Assembly (NCBI RefSeq): GCF_003075525.1
Contig: NZ_QDDR01000012.1
Location: 62,001-126,000 of the forward strand
Direction: 5' to 3'
Source of the DNA: Pararhodobacter aggregans
Lineage (GTDB): Bacteria; Pseudomonadota; Alphaproteobacteria; Rhodobacterales; Rhodobacteraceae
DNA: 64,000 bases
The translations under genes and the position numbers were made by a program. Positions 8,579 through 17,413 of the stretch are shown here, in pieces; the first letter of the stretch is position 1, and each line of letters starts with the position of its first letter. The notes beneath the pieces are model-generated. The model was given only the letters and a program-made list of their open reading frames with translations, had not been told where the DNA came from and made no database searches.

Positions 8579-11010
8579 TCGGCGGCCTCCAGCGACAGGT
8601 CGGCAAGGGGCCGGAACCGCCGCGCCGCATCGGGCCTGGCGTGTTCGGCCCAGGGGTCCTTCTGATAGATGGACTGGCTCAGATCAAAACGCGCGATCAA
8701 GGCGGCGCGGATCTCGGCATCCAGCACCTGCGACCTGATCCAGTCGAGCCCGACCTTCCTGATCCATTTGTAGGGCCGGTCCAGGTATCTGGCATGTTCG
8801 CGGTAAAGCTGAACGAAGGCCACCGTGACATCCATTGCCTCGGCCTCGGTCTCGACCGCGACGAGGCGCTGGGTTTCCTGCAGGTCCATCCCCGCGGCTC
8901 CGCCGACGCCGACCTGGTATCCCGACTCGACGCAGACGATGCCGACATCCTTGCAGGTCGCCTCGGCGCAGTTGCGCGGACAGCCCGACACGGCCAGCTT
9001 GACCTTGTGCGGCGTCCACGATCCCCAGAGCCTTTGTTCCAGCCTGACGCCCAGGCCGGTCGAATCCTGGGTGCCGAACCGGCAGAACTCGGTCCCCACA
9101 CAGGTTTTCACCGTGCGCAGGCCCTTGGAATAGGCATGGCCCGAAACCAGACCGGCAGCGTTCAGATCGGCCCACATCGCCGGCAGGTCATCCTTGCGGA
9201 CTCCCAGCAGATCGATGCGCTGTCCGCCGGTAACCTTGACCATCGGCACGTTGTACTTGTCGGCGGCATCGGCGATGGCGCGGAGTTCGCGGGCGTTGGT
9301 CACACCCCCCCACATCCGGGGCACCACGCTGAACGTCCCGTCCTTCTGGATATTGGCGTGCAGGCGTTCATTGACGAACCGGCTTTGCGCATCGTCGCGA
9401 TAGTCCAGCGGCCAGTCGGCCAGCAGATAGAAGTTCAGCGCCGGACGGCAGGAAGGGCAGCCGCAGGACGTGCGCCAGCCCAGTTCCTGCAAGACGGCGG
9501 GCATCGATTTCAGCTCTTGCGCCTTGATAAGGCGCCGGACGTCCTCATGGGTCAGATCCGTGCAAGCGCACATCGGCTGGGCCGTGGGCATCTGGAAGGC
9601 CTCGCCAAGGCTGAGCGCCAGCACCTGCTCGACCAAGCCGGTGCAGGTGCCGCAGGAGGCCGAGGCCTTGGTCCTGGCCCGCACCAGTTGCAATGTGGTG
9701 GCGCCCCCGTCGATGGCGGCGGCGATCTGGCCCTTGCATACGCCGTTGCATCCGCAGATCTCTGCCTCAGGCGGCAAGGCTGCAACGGCTGCAAGAGGGT
9801 CCGCGGCGACACCTCCGGCAAAGGCGGGGCCGAAGATCAGCGTCTCGCGCTCGCCCGAGATGTCGGCGCCGTCCTTGATCTTCTGGAAGAACCAGTTGCC
9901 ATCGGCGGTATCGCCATACATGACCGCGCCGATCAGCCGGTCGCCTTCGAGGACGAGCCGCTTGTAGATGCCGCGTCCGGGATCGCGGAACACGATTTCC
10001 TCCCGGCCGGGCTTGTCGGCGAAATCGCCGGCGCTGAACAGGTCCACGCCCGTGACCTTGAGCTTGGTCGCGGTCTGCACCGGACGAAAGGCGGCATCGC
10101 CACCATTCAGGACCGAGGCCAGCACCTTTGCCTGATCGTAGAGGGGCGCCACAAGGCCGAACAACTGGCCGTCGAACTCGACGCATTCCCCGAGGGCGAA
10201 GACATCCGGGTCGGCCGTGCGCATCTGCGGATCGACGACGACACCCCGGTTCACTTCCAGATGGGCATCGGTGGCGAGTCGGGTCTCGGGGCGGATGCCC
10301 ACGGCCATGCAGACCAGATCGGCGCCATAGACGGTGCCATCCTCCAGCAGCACGGCCTCGACCTTGTCCTCGCCGAGGATCGCCTTGGTGGCGCCCTTGC
10401 AATGCACGCGGATGCCGCGCCGTTCCAGATCCTTCTGCAACAGGTAGCCCGCCGCCGGATCCAGCTGGCGTTCCATCAGATGGCTCATCAGGTGGATGAC
10501 GGTCACATCCGCGCCGCGCGCGGCCATCCCCGCCGCGGCTTCCAGCCCCAGAAGCCCGCCGCCGATGACGACGGCTTTCGCGCCGGGGCGGCTGGCCGCG
10601 ATCATCGCATTGGTGTCCTCCAGATCGCGATAGGTGACCACGCCCGGCAGCGCCTTGCCCGCCACCGGGATGATGAAGGGCGCCGACCCCGTGCCGATCA
10701 CCAGCCGGTCATAGGGCGTGTCACCCTGCGCCGTGACCACGACCTTCGCCGCACGGTCGATGCGGACCACCGGCTCGCCGAAGCGGCAGGTGATGCCCCG
10801 GTCTGCATAGAAGGCATCGTCATGGGTGATGATGTCCTCGTAGGCCTTTTCGCCCGACAGGACCGGCGACAACATGAGCCGGTTGTAGTTGCCGCGCGGC
10901 TCGGCGTTGAACAGGGTCACATCCCATCGGTCCGGGGCGGCGTCCAGCAGGTGTTCGATCAACCGGCCCGAGGCCATGCCGGCGCCGACGATGACGAGTC
11001 GTTTCTTCAT
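8575..11010 (-). CDS. nirB: NADH-dependent nitrite reductase large subunit (siroheme)
   Basis: An 811-residue enzyme that reduces nitrite to ammonium with NADH. Domains in order are an FAD/NAD pyridine-nucleotide oxidoreductase (starting KKRLVIVGAGMASGRLIEHL, with GGGLLGLEAAAGMAARG near 150), two BFD-like [2Fe-2S] domains (CGCNGVCKGQ...SCGTC and CACTDLT...SCGCPSC), and the siroheme/[4Fe-4S] module (CVGTEFCRFGTQDS; SGCPRNCAEATCKDVG). The ATG at 11010 follows GAGGACAGTGCC. An open frame continues upstream antiparallel to the transporter end but lacks protein-like sequence. It starts 20 bases after the transporter gene. Confidence 0.96.
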   Translation of the reverse strand: MKKRLVIVGAGMASGRLIEHLLDAAPDRWDVTLFNAEPRGNYNRLMLSPVLSGEKAYEDIITHDDAFYADRGITCRFGEPVVRIDRAAKVVVTAQGDTPYDRLVIGTGSAPFIIPVAGKALPGVVTYRDLEDTNAMIAASRPGAKAVVIGGGLLGLEAAAGMAARGADVTVIHLMSHLMERQLDPAAGYLLQKDLERRGIRVHCKGATKAILGEDKVEAVLLEDGTVYGADLVCMAVGIRPETRLATDAHLEVNRGVVVDPQMRTADPDVFALGECVEFDGQLFGLVAPLYDQAKVLASVLNGGDAAFRPVQTATKLKVTGVDLFSAGDFADKPGREEIVFRDPGRGIYKRLVLEGDRLIGAVMYGDTADGNWFFQKIKDGADISGERETLIFGPAFAGGVAADPLAAVAALPPEAEICGCNGVCKGQIAAAIDGGATTLQLVRARTKASASCGTCTGLVEQVLALSLGEAFQMPTAQPMCACTDLTHEDVRRLIKAQELKSMPAVLQELGWRTSCGCPSCRPALNFYLLADWPLDYRDDAQSRFVNERLHANIQKDGTFSVVPRMWGGVTNARELRAIADAADKYNVPMVKVTGGQRIDLLGVRKDDLPAMWADLNAAGLVSGHAYSKGLRTVKTCVGTEFCRFGTQDSTGLGVRLEQRLWGSWTPHKVKLAVSGCPRNCAEATCKDVGIVCVESGYQVGVGGAAGMDLQETQRLVAVETEAEAMDVTVAFVQLYREHARYLDRPYKWIRKVGLDWIRSQVLDAEIRAALIARFDLSQSIYQKDPWAEHARPDAARRFRPLADLSLEAAE

Positions 11011-11030
11011 GGCACTGTCCTCTCGCGCTT

Positions 11031-12239
11031 TCATGCGGGTTGGCCGGTGGGGGCGCCGGTCATGCGGCGCACGGCGAGATGCATCCAGATCAGGCAGAGC
11101 GCGGCGATCACGAACAGCGCGGCAAAGCACGACGACCACAGCCCGGTGACATCGCGCAGCCAGCCAAAGACCAGAGGCAGCACGAACCCGCCAAGACCGC
11201 CGATCATGCCGACCATGCCGCCGACCGCGCCCACATTCTCCGGGTAGTAGACCGGGATATGCTTGAATACCGCGGCCTTGCCGATGGCCATGAACAGCCC
11301 CAGCACGAAGACCACGGCGATGAAACCGGCGGGCGGCATGCCAAAGGGCAGGGCCAGGATCAGGGTGGCAAGGGTCGAGACGGCAAAGGTCCAGTACAGC
11401 ACCGCCCGCGCGCCGTATCTGTCGGACAAGGCCCCGCCCCAGGCCCGGAAGATCGACCCCGGGATCGAATAGGCGGCACCGACCATCCCGGCCACGGCGA
11501 CCTCGAACCCGTAGACGCCGATCAGATAGCGCGGCAGCCACAGGGCCAGCGCGACGAAGGCGCCGAAGACAAAGAAGTAATAGAGCGAGAAGCGAAGCAC
11601 CCGGATATCGGCCAGGGGCGCGAATTCGGCCGCAAAGCTGCGCTCCGGGGTCTTGCCGCGCGCGGCGATGACCGGATCATCGTCGGACAGCAGCCAGAAG
11701 GCGACGGCGGTCAGGGCCAGCACGGCGGCATAGGCCTGCGCGGCGCCCTGCCAGCCCAAGGCCAGCATCAGGAACGGCGCCGCAAACTTGGTCAGGGCCG
11801 AGCCGACGTTGCCCACGCCGAAGATGCCAAGCGCGGTGCCCTGACGGTCGGCGGGATAGAAGCGCGACACATAGGCGACGCCGACCGCGAACGACCCGCC
11901 CGCGATGCCGACGCCAAGGGCGGCGATCAGGAACTGACCATAGGTCTGGGCATAGGACAGCAGGAAGGTGGCGACCGCGGCCGCCAGCATGGTCAGGGTA
12001 AAGACCAGACGGCCGCCCAGACGGTCGGTCCAGACGCCAAGGATGACGCGGACCAGCGATCCGGTCAGGATCGGCATGCCGACCAGCAGGCCGAACTGGG
12101 TCTCGGTCAGCGACAGGGTTTCGCGGATCTGCAGACCGATGATCGAAAAGATCGTCCAGACGGCGAAACAGACGGTGAAAGCGCCGGTCGACAGGGTGAG
12201 GGCGCGGGTGGCATTGGGGGAAACGGCGGCAGAGGCCAT
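11031..12239 (-). CDS. nasA: Nitrate/nitrite MFS transporter, NarK/NNP family
   Basis: A 402-residue major facilitator protein with about 12 membrane segments, importing nitrate as the first step of assimilation. The nitrate-porter signature is visible (GVGIAGGSFAVGVAYVSRFYPADRQGTALGIFGVGNVGSALT). The start at 12239 (MASAAVSPNATRALTLSTGAF) is preceded by GGAGC; the open frame upstream of it has no membrane-protein character. It is the first gene after the leader at 12240-12483 and heads the structural operon. The symbol follows Paracoccus nomenclature. A second nitrite porter (nasH), present in the P. denitrificans cluster, is absent here. Confidence 0.93.
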   Translation of the reverse strand: MASAAVSPNATRALTLSTGAFTVCFAVWTIFSIIGLQIRETLSLTETQFGLLVGMPILTGSLVRVILGVWTDRLGGRLVFTLTMLAAAVATFLLSYAQTYGQFLIAALGVGIAGGSFAVGVAYVSRFYPADRQGTALGIFGVGNVGSALTKFAAPFLMLALGWQGAAQAYAAVLALTAVAFWLLSDDDPVIAARGKTPERSFAAEFAPLADIRVLRFSLYYFFVFGAFVALALWLPRYLIGVYGFEVAVAGMVGAAYSIPGSIFRAWGGALSDRYGARAVLYWTFAVSTLATLILALPFGMPPAGFIAVVFVLGLFMAIGKAAVFKHIPVYYPENVGAVGGMVGMIGGLGGFVLPLVFGWLRDVTGLWSSCFAALFVIAALCLIWMHLAVRRMTGAPTGQPA

Positions 12240-12483
12240 GGCAAGCTCCGGGCTGCAAGGCGTCAGGGGGGCGGCAGACGCAGACCAAGACCGGTCGCGT
12301 GTCGCCTGCGAATGTCGGGGGTCCGCGTCATCGCGGAGGGTGGCATTCGAACGAGATGCCGGAGGACTGCGCCGTTGCAGGCCTGAGGTCAGGTCACCAC
12401 AATCGCCGCAGCGCCGCAACATCGTGCTGCAACCGCGCGGACCGGGGCGGGTTTCTGCTGCAATTTTGGGCGGAAATCAGGGA
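12240..12483 (-). promoter_or_regulatory. Nas operon leader, predicted NasT (ANTAR) antitermination target
   Basis: A 244-base non-coding region between nasS and the transporter on the transcribed minus strand. Read as RNA it holds three successive hairpins: 12364-12383 (hexaloop, listed separately), 12342-12360 (GGCAT/ATGCC, 9-base loop) and 12322-12337 (TCCGCG/CGCGGA with an ATGA loop), each separated by only 3-4 bases. Paracoccus NasT is known to act on a leader in this position, and ANTAR proteins bind tandem hairpins with A1/G4 hexaloops. One hairpin fits that rule exactly. A terminator with a U-run was not seen, so the read-through step is not resolved from sequence. Confidence 0.6.
12364..12383 (-). 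ncRNA. ANTAR-target hairpin with A1/G4 hexaloop
   Basis: On the minus strand the stem CTGC/GCAG (12367-12380) closes the six-base loop AACGGC, which has A at position 1 and G at position 4, the two bases conserved in ANTAR-recognised loops. The stem extends by two more G-C pairs across one mismatch. It lies about 125 bases ahead of the transporter start. The second canonical hexaloop could not be found, so this is half of the expected tandem motif. Confidence 0.5.
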
Positions 12484-13596
12484 TCAGCCGTCGAGGGGAT
12501 CAAAAATCCAGCCGTCGAAGAACCGGTCCGGCCCCAGAATCATTGTCCCGCGTTCCGAGGCGACGGCAGTGGGATGCGACAGGGTGCCTTCGATCTTCTG
12601 CGAGGCGCCCGGCAGATCGGCGCCCGCCTCGCGCAGGTGCAGGCGATAGAGATCGGTGCGGAACACCGCCGATCCGGCGGTGACCGCCGGGCCCTCGGGC
12701 AGGCCGTGACGGCGGGCGAGCAATGCGGCGATCAGCCCGCCGAGGCTTTTCCACGGGAATGTCGCCGCGCCCTCGTGGAAGGTGACGAAGCGCCCGGCGC
12801 CGCCGATGCCGCCGGTCAGCGCGCGGTCGATCACCTCGGGCGGGAGTGACAGGAATTCCGGCCGGGCCAGGATCTCGGCCGCCATGCTGCGGTTCGCGGG
12901 CAGATCCAGCCAGCGCCCCGCCCGCCACACGGCCCGCATCAAGGCCCGCGCCGTGTCCGGTGCGGATTCGGCCCAGCCCGACCGGACCGCGAGGACCTTC
13001 TCTGCCGCCGAGGCCCAGATCGCCCGGCCGGGCAGCAGGATGCGACCGACGCCCTGTCGCTCGGCCACCGAGCCCCAAGGTTCGCCCACGCAGAACAGGT
13101 CGATCTCACCGGCCTCCAGCGCCTGCGCCATCAAGGGCGGCGGGACGGTGCGGATGTCGATATCATTGCCCAGCCAGCGGGTCATCAGCAGGACATGGGT
13201 CGAAAACGGAAAGGGCACACCGACGCGCAGGCGGGCAGGCCCGGCGGCACGGATGGCGCGGGCCAGCGGCGCCGGTTCGGTCAGACCGGCTACACGCTGC
13301 GCCAGCGCCTCGGCCGCGCCCACGGCCTGCCCGCCCTGCGACAGGATCATCAGCACCTCGACCGGGGGCAGGGCCGGACCCAGCCCCATGGCGCGGGCCA
13401 CCGCCATCGGCGCCAGCATATGCGCGGCATCGACCGCGCCCGCCGCCAGCAGATCGCGCAACGAGGCCCAGGACCGCGCCTGCGCCAGGTCCAGCGCCAG
13501 CCCTTCGTCGGCGGCGAAGCCCAGTTCGCGTGCGACGATCAGCGGTGCCGCATCGACCAGCGGCACATAGGCCGCGCGGATCGCAAGCCCGCTCAT
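12484..13596 (-). CDS. nasS: Nitrate/nitrite sensor NasS (NrtA-like, cytoplasmic)
   Basis: A 370-residue NrtA/CmpA-like nitrate-binding protein without a signal peptide. It begins MSGLAIRAAYVPLVDAAPLIVARELGFAADEGLALDLAQARSWASLRDLLAAGAVDAAHML, so it acts in the cytoplasm. In Paracoccus and Azotobacter NasS sequesters NasT and releases it when nitrate or nitrite binds. The start at 13596 overlaps the nasT stop by four bases (ATGA), giving paired expression. The frame stays open far upstream, but that part is antiparallel-like and not protein-like. Adjacency to nasT and the nas leader makes NasS more likely than a transporter component. Confidence 0.93.
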   Translation of the reverse strand: MSGLAIRAAYVPLVDAAPLIVARELGFAADEGLALDLAQARSWASLRDLLAAGAVDAAHMLAPMAVARAMGLGPALPPVEVLMILSQGGQAVGAAEALAQRVAGLTEPAPLARAIRAAGPARLRVGVPFPFSTHVLLMTRWLGNDIDIRTVPPPLMAQALEAGEIDLFCVGEPWGSVAERQGVGRILLPGRAIWASAAEKVLAVRSGWAESAPDTARALMRAVWRAGRWLDLPANRSMAAEILARPEFLSLPPEVIDRALTGGIGGAGRFVTFHEGAATFPWKSLGGLIAALLARRHGLPEGPAVTAGSAVFRTDLYRLHLREAGADLPGASQKIEGTLSHPTAVASERGTMILGPDRFFDGWIFDPLDG

Positions 13597-14177
13597 CCCA
13601 GAAGACCCGCCGCGGTGACCAGCGCCGCCGCGACCTCGGCCAGCCGTTTCTTCTGGTCCATCGCCGTCTTGCGCAAAAGGGCATAGGCCTCGTCCTCGGA
13701 CAGGCCGCGCGCCCGCATCAGGATGCCCTTGGCGCGGTCGATCAGCTTGCGCTCCTCGAGCGCGCGTCGCGTCGCCTCGAGTTCGGTCCGCAGGCGCTGC
13801 ATCTGGCCGAACTGGGCGATGGCAAGGTCGATCACCGGGCGCAGCACCTCGGGACGGACCCCCTCGGCCACATAGGCCGACACGCCCGCTTCGATGGCGG
13901 CCCGCATGAGCGCCGTATCGCCGCCCGGTGCGAACAGCGCAACGGCGCGATCCTTTGGCCCGGCGGCCAGCGACAGATCCTCGATCACGTCGCGCGAAGG
14001 GTTTTCCATGTCGATCAGGACCACATCGGGGTTCATCTCGGCGATGCGCCGCGCGAGCGACGAGACATCGGCCAGGATCACCACCCGGCAACCGCCATCG
14101 GCGCTGAGCGCATCCGCCACCGCCCGCGCCCGCGTCGGGTCGGACTCAACGACAAGAATATCGATTCCCCGGGTCAT
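13593..14177 (-). CDS. nasT: ANTAR-domain antitermination regulator NasT
   Basis: A 194-residue response-regulator-like RNA-binding protein. Residues 1-120 are a receiver-like domain (IDILVVESDPTRARAVADALS; DVVLIDMENPSRD with Asp56), and residues about 130-190 are the ANTAR helices (LEERKLIDRAKGILMRARGLSEDEAYALLRKTAMDQKKRLAEVAAAL). In relatives it binds hairpin RNA in the nas leader to allow transcription to continue, under control of NasS rather than a kinase. The ATG at 14177 gives the normal family length. It is the first gene of the cluster; its promoter must lie in 14178-14387, where the bases just upstream are AT-rich. Confidence 0.94.
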   Translation of the reverse strand: MTRGIDILVVESDPTRARAVADALSADGGCRVVILADVSSLARRIAEMNPDVVLIDMENPSRDVIEDLSLAAGPKDRAVALFAPGGDTALMRAAIEAGVSAYVAEGVRPEVLRPVIDLAIAQFGQMQRLRTELEATRRALEERKLIDRAKGILMRARGLSEDEAYALLRKTAMDQKKRLAEVAAALVTAAGLLG

Positions 14178-14387
14178 GGCTCTCGTGTCGCACAAAGCGG
14201 ACGGAACGCAATGCGCGGTGCCGGGGCTATGGGCGCAGAAAGCGCGACGCAACGAAAGTGCTGAAAATTTGTGCGGCCGACGGGCGTAGGTCTGGGGCGG
14301 ATCGACTTTCACCTCCACCAGACCCGGGTTGCGGCGCGGGGCTATCAACGGCAGCGCGGCGGTTCATGTGTGCTGGCGGGCAGGGTT

Positions 14388-15812
14388 TCAGGGGATGGTC
14401 TTGCCGGGGTTGAACAGATCGTCAGGATCGAGCGCCCCCTTGATCGCCCGCATCGCCGCGAGCCGCGCCTTGCTGCGGTAGCGCGGCATGTAGGGCAGTT
14501 TCGCCTGGCCGATGCCGTGTTCGGCGCTGAACGACCCGCCAAGAGCGGCGACGCGATCCAGGATGCGGTCGATCTGCGCCGTGTGGGGCAGCGCGGCCCA
14601 GTCCCGACCGGCCCCCGCCGCCAGCGTGTAATGCAGGTTGCCGTCGCCCAGATGCGCGACGGTATAGACCTCGAACCCCAGGGCGCGGGATTCGGCATCG
14701 GTCTGGGCGACGAAGTCCGCCACTGCGGCCAGCGGCAGCGAGAGGTCGAACATGTAGCTGCCCTTCAGCGCATAGATCGCCTCGGCGGCACCCTCGCGCA
14801 GCTGCCAGAGCGCATTGCGCTGCGCCTCGGAGGCGCAGATCACCGCGTCCGCGACCAGCCCCTCCTCCATCAGACCGGCCAGCACCTCGGTCACCAGCGC
14901 CTGCAGCCTCGGCGTGCCTTCGGGATCGGGCGCGGCATCGTCGCCCCGGGTCGAGGCGAGTTCCAGCAGGATCCCGGTTTCGGGCGGCTCGGCCATCGGG
15001 GGGCGCTTGCCGTGATGGGCGCAGATCTGGCGCATCATCGGCGCCGGCATGTATTCGAATGCCTCCACCAACCCGCCTGACGCGTCCTGCAACCGGTTCA
15101 GCACGCTCAGGGCCGAGGCCACGTCGGGCAGCGCCAGAAAGGCAGTGGCGCGGATGACCGGGGCCGGGTAAAGCCGCAGGCAGGCCGCCGTGATGATACC
15201 CAAAGTCCCCTCGGCGCCGATCATCAGGTCGCGCAGGTCGTAGCCGGTGTTGTCCTTGCGCAGGCCGGACAGGTCACTGACCACGCTGCCGTCGGCCATC
15301 ACCGCCTCGATCCCCAGACAGAGCGCGCGGGTATTGCCGTAGCGCAGGACATTCGAGCCCCCGGCATTGGTCGACAGGTTCCCGCCGATGGTGCAGGAGC
15401 CGCGCGCGCCGAACATCAGCGGGAAGATCAGGCCCTCGGGCGCGATGGCCTCTTGCAGCTGTTGCAGCACGCAGCCGGCTTCGACCGTGACCGAGCGCGC
15501 GGCGGCGTCGATCCGGCGGATCGCCTTCATCCGGTCGAGCGAGAGCAGGATATGCGGCCGGTTGCCCAGCGGCACACCGCCGCCCGCCACGCCGGTATTG
15601 CCCCCCTGCGGCGTGATCGCCACGCCCGACGCCGCGCAGAGCTTCACCACCGCCGCCACGGCCTCGGTCGAGGCGGGTCGGACCACGGCCAGGGCGGTGC
15701 CTCTGAATTGGCCGGTCCAATCCGTAAGATAGCGCGCGCAATCCGCGGGATCGGTCAGCAGGGCCTCAGGGCCGAGGGCGCGGCGCAGGTCGTCGAGGAT
15801 GGTCGTGTGCAT
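14388..15812 (-). CDS. FAD-linked 2-hydroxyacid dehydrogenase (GlcD/D-lactate/D-2-hydroxyglutarate type)
   Basis: A 474-residue FAD-dependent oxidoreductase. The PCMH-type FAD-binding domain spans about residues 38-215 (VVRPASTEAVAAVVKLCAASGVAITPQGGNTGVAGG; GNLSTNAGGSNVLRYGN; GAEGTLGIITAACLRLYP), followed by the C-terminal FAD-oxidase domain with EHGIGQAKLPYMPRY near residue 440. Such enzymes oxidise D-2-hydroxyacids to 2-oxoacids and pass electrons to a flavoprotein, quinone or cytochrome. It ends the tctCBA operon, 20 bases after tctA, so the imported carboxylate or a product of it is the probable substrate. Which hydroxyacid is not visible. Confidence 0.88.
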   Translation of the reverse strand: MHTTILDDLRRALGPEALLTDPADCARYLTDWTGQFRGTALAVVRPASTEAVAAVVKLCAASGVAITPQGGNTGVAGGGVPLGNRPHILLSLDRMKAIRRIDAAARSVTVEAGCVLQQLQEAIAPEGLIFPLMFGARGSCTIGGNLSTNAGGSNVLRYGNTRALCLGIEAVMADGSVVSDLSGLRKDNTGYDLRDLMIGAEGTLGIITAACLRLYPAPVIRATAFLALPDVASALSVLNRLQDASGGLVEAFEYMPAPMMRQICAHHGKRPPMAEPPETGILLELASTRGDDAAPDPEGTPRLQALVTEVLAGLMEEGLVADAVICASEAQRNALWQLREGAAEAIYALKGSYMFDLSLPLAAVADFVAQTDAESRALGFEVYTVAHLGDGNLHYTLAAGAGRDWAALPHTAQIDRILDRVAALGGSFSAEHGIGQAKLPYMPRYRSKARLAAMRAIKGALDPDDLFNPGKTIP

Positions 15813-15832
15813 CGGAAACTCCGGATCGGGGG

Positions 15833-17413
15833 TCAGCCGCGCCGCTCACCCGGCGCACGGCCAGCGAGGAAGACCGTGGCGATCGCCATCAGCATGAAGG
15901 CGGTCGAGACCCAGGACGAGAACAGGAAGAACGGATCGCCACCGGTGGCAGAAAACGCCTGCCGCGCGGCATTCTCGAGGCTGCCGGCGAGGATGAAGGC
16001 GATGACAAAGGGCAGGTGCGGGATGCGCAGGCAGCGGAACAGATAGCCCAGCACGCCGAAGCCGAAGGCGGTCCACAGCGCGCCGAGGCGCGGGTCCTGC
16101 ACATAGATCGCGGTCAGCGTGACCAACAGCACGACCGGCAGCAGGTAGCGGATCGGCACGCGCGACATGATGCCCATCGCCCGCATGAACACACCGCCGA
16201 TGGTCCAGTTCAGCAGGTTCCCCAGCGCCATCAGGGTGAAGATGCCGAAAGCCACCACCAGCTCCGGGTTGATCTGCGGGTGGCTGAAGGTGAAGACGCC
16301 CGGCCCCGGGTTGAAGCCGCCGATGCTGTCGGCGGCGAGGATCAGGAACACCGCCGCCGCGTTGCCGGGAATGCCCAGCGACAACACCGGGATCAGGTTC
16401 GCGCCGCTGACCGCGCTGTTGGCGGCCTCGGTCGCGGCGATGCCCTCGGGCGCGCCCTCGCCGAACGCGGCCTGCTCGGGGGTCTTGCGCTTGGCATGGA
16501 CCCGGCGGCCCCAGGTGTAGCCCAGCGTCGCGGCCAGCGTGGACCCCACGCCCGGCAAGGCGCCGATCACGGTGCCGATCAGCGACGAGCGCAGGATATG
16601 CGGCAGGATCCGCCGCACGTCGCCCTTGCGCAGCCCGTCAGGGCCGGCGTCGGTCGCCTCGGTCGCGTCCCGGCTCACCCGCCCGCGCCAATGGTCATCG
16701 AGCGTCCAGAAGATCTCGCCCAGGATCAGGATGCCGAGGACCGCCGAGACCATCGGAAAGCCGTGGCTCAACGCATCGACGCCCAGGGCCAGCCGGGGAT
16801 GGAAGTCCTGCCCCGTCGCCACCATCGCCGCCAGCATCCCCAGGCCGATGGCGATCAGCCCCTTGCCGACCGAACTGCCCATGACAGCGGCGATGAACGT
16901 CAGCGACAGCAGGATCAGCGCGGTCTTTTCGGGCAGGTCGAGGAACCGCTCGACCAGAACGGCGAGGAAGGGCGCGCAGACGAAGAGCGCGATGTCCGAC
17001 AGTGTGTCGCCGCTGACCGAGGACAGATGGGCGATCTTCAGCGCGCGTTTCGGCATCCCGCGCCGGGTCATCGGATAGCCGTCAAGCGTGGTCATGAAGG
17101 CGTCCGGCGTGCCGGGGATGTTGAACAGCACCGCTGGGACCGCCCCGCCCACCGTCGCGCCCTTCATGATGCCGATCAGGAAGCCGAAGACCGGCAGCAG
17201 CGCATCGGGGCGCACCCCGAAGATCGAGATCAGGATCGGCAGCGACACCGCCATGGCCATCGGCCCCGCCAGCCCCGGCGTGGCACCGACCGCGATGCCG
17301 GTGAGCAGGCCGAGGAACAGCATGGCCGGGGCGGCGGGGATGCCGATGCCCCCGAGCGCGAACAGCTCGGGCCCGCCGAACACCGCGCCGATCCCCATCA
17401 GGATATAGTCCAT
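15833..17413 (-). CDS. tctA: Tripartite tricarboxylate transporter large permease TctA
   Basis: A 526-residue membrane protein with about 12 hydrophobic segments and the TctA hallmarks GLLTGIAVGATPGLAGPMAMAVSLPI near the N-terminus and GALPGVGSTLAATLGY in the middle. It forms the channel of a secondary, binding-protein-dependent carboxylate importer in the inner membrane. The start at 17413 shares one base with the tctB stop (TGATG); an open frame further upstream is a shadow. Tct-type systems carry citrate, tartrate, terephthalate and other carboxylates. Confidence 0.95.
   Translation of the reverse strand: MDYILMGIGAVFGGPELFALGGIGIPAAPAMLFLGLLTGIAVGATPGLAGPMAMAVSLPILISIFGVRPDALLPVFGFLIGIMKGATVGGAVPAVLFNIPGTPDAFMTTLDGYPMTRRGMPKRALKIAHLSSVSGDTLSDIALFVCAPFLAVLVERFLDLPEKTALILLSLTFIAAVMGSSVGKGLIAIGLGMLAAMVATGQDFHPRLALGVDALSHGFPMVSAVLGILILGEIFWTLDDHWRGRVSRDATEATDAGPDGLRKGDVRRILPHILRSSLIGTVIGALPGVGSTLAATLGYTWGRRVHAKRKTPEQAAFGEGAPEGIAATEAANSAVSGANLIPVLSLGIPGNAAAVFLILAADSIGGFNPGPGVFTFSHPQINPELVVAFGIFTLMALGNLLNWTIGGVFMRAMGIMSRVPIRYLLPVVLLVTLTAIYVQDPRLGALWTAFGFGVLGYLFRCLRIPHLPFVIAFILAGSLENAARQAFSATGGDPFFLFSSWVSTAFMLMAIATVFLAGRAPGERRG

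Noticed and set aside
12322-12337. TCCGCG/CGCGGA hairpin as an intrinsic terminator of the nas leader
   Set aside because: On the transcribed strand it is followed by ACCCCCGAC with no U-run, so it was kept only as a leader hairpin.
12430-12455. Sigma-54-like GG...GC element in the nas leader (minus strand)
   Set aside because: The distance between the GG and GC doublets is 11 bases where the sigma-54 consensus needs 10, and the -24 box does not match TGGCAC.
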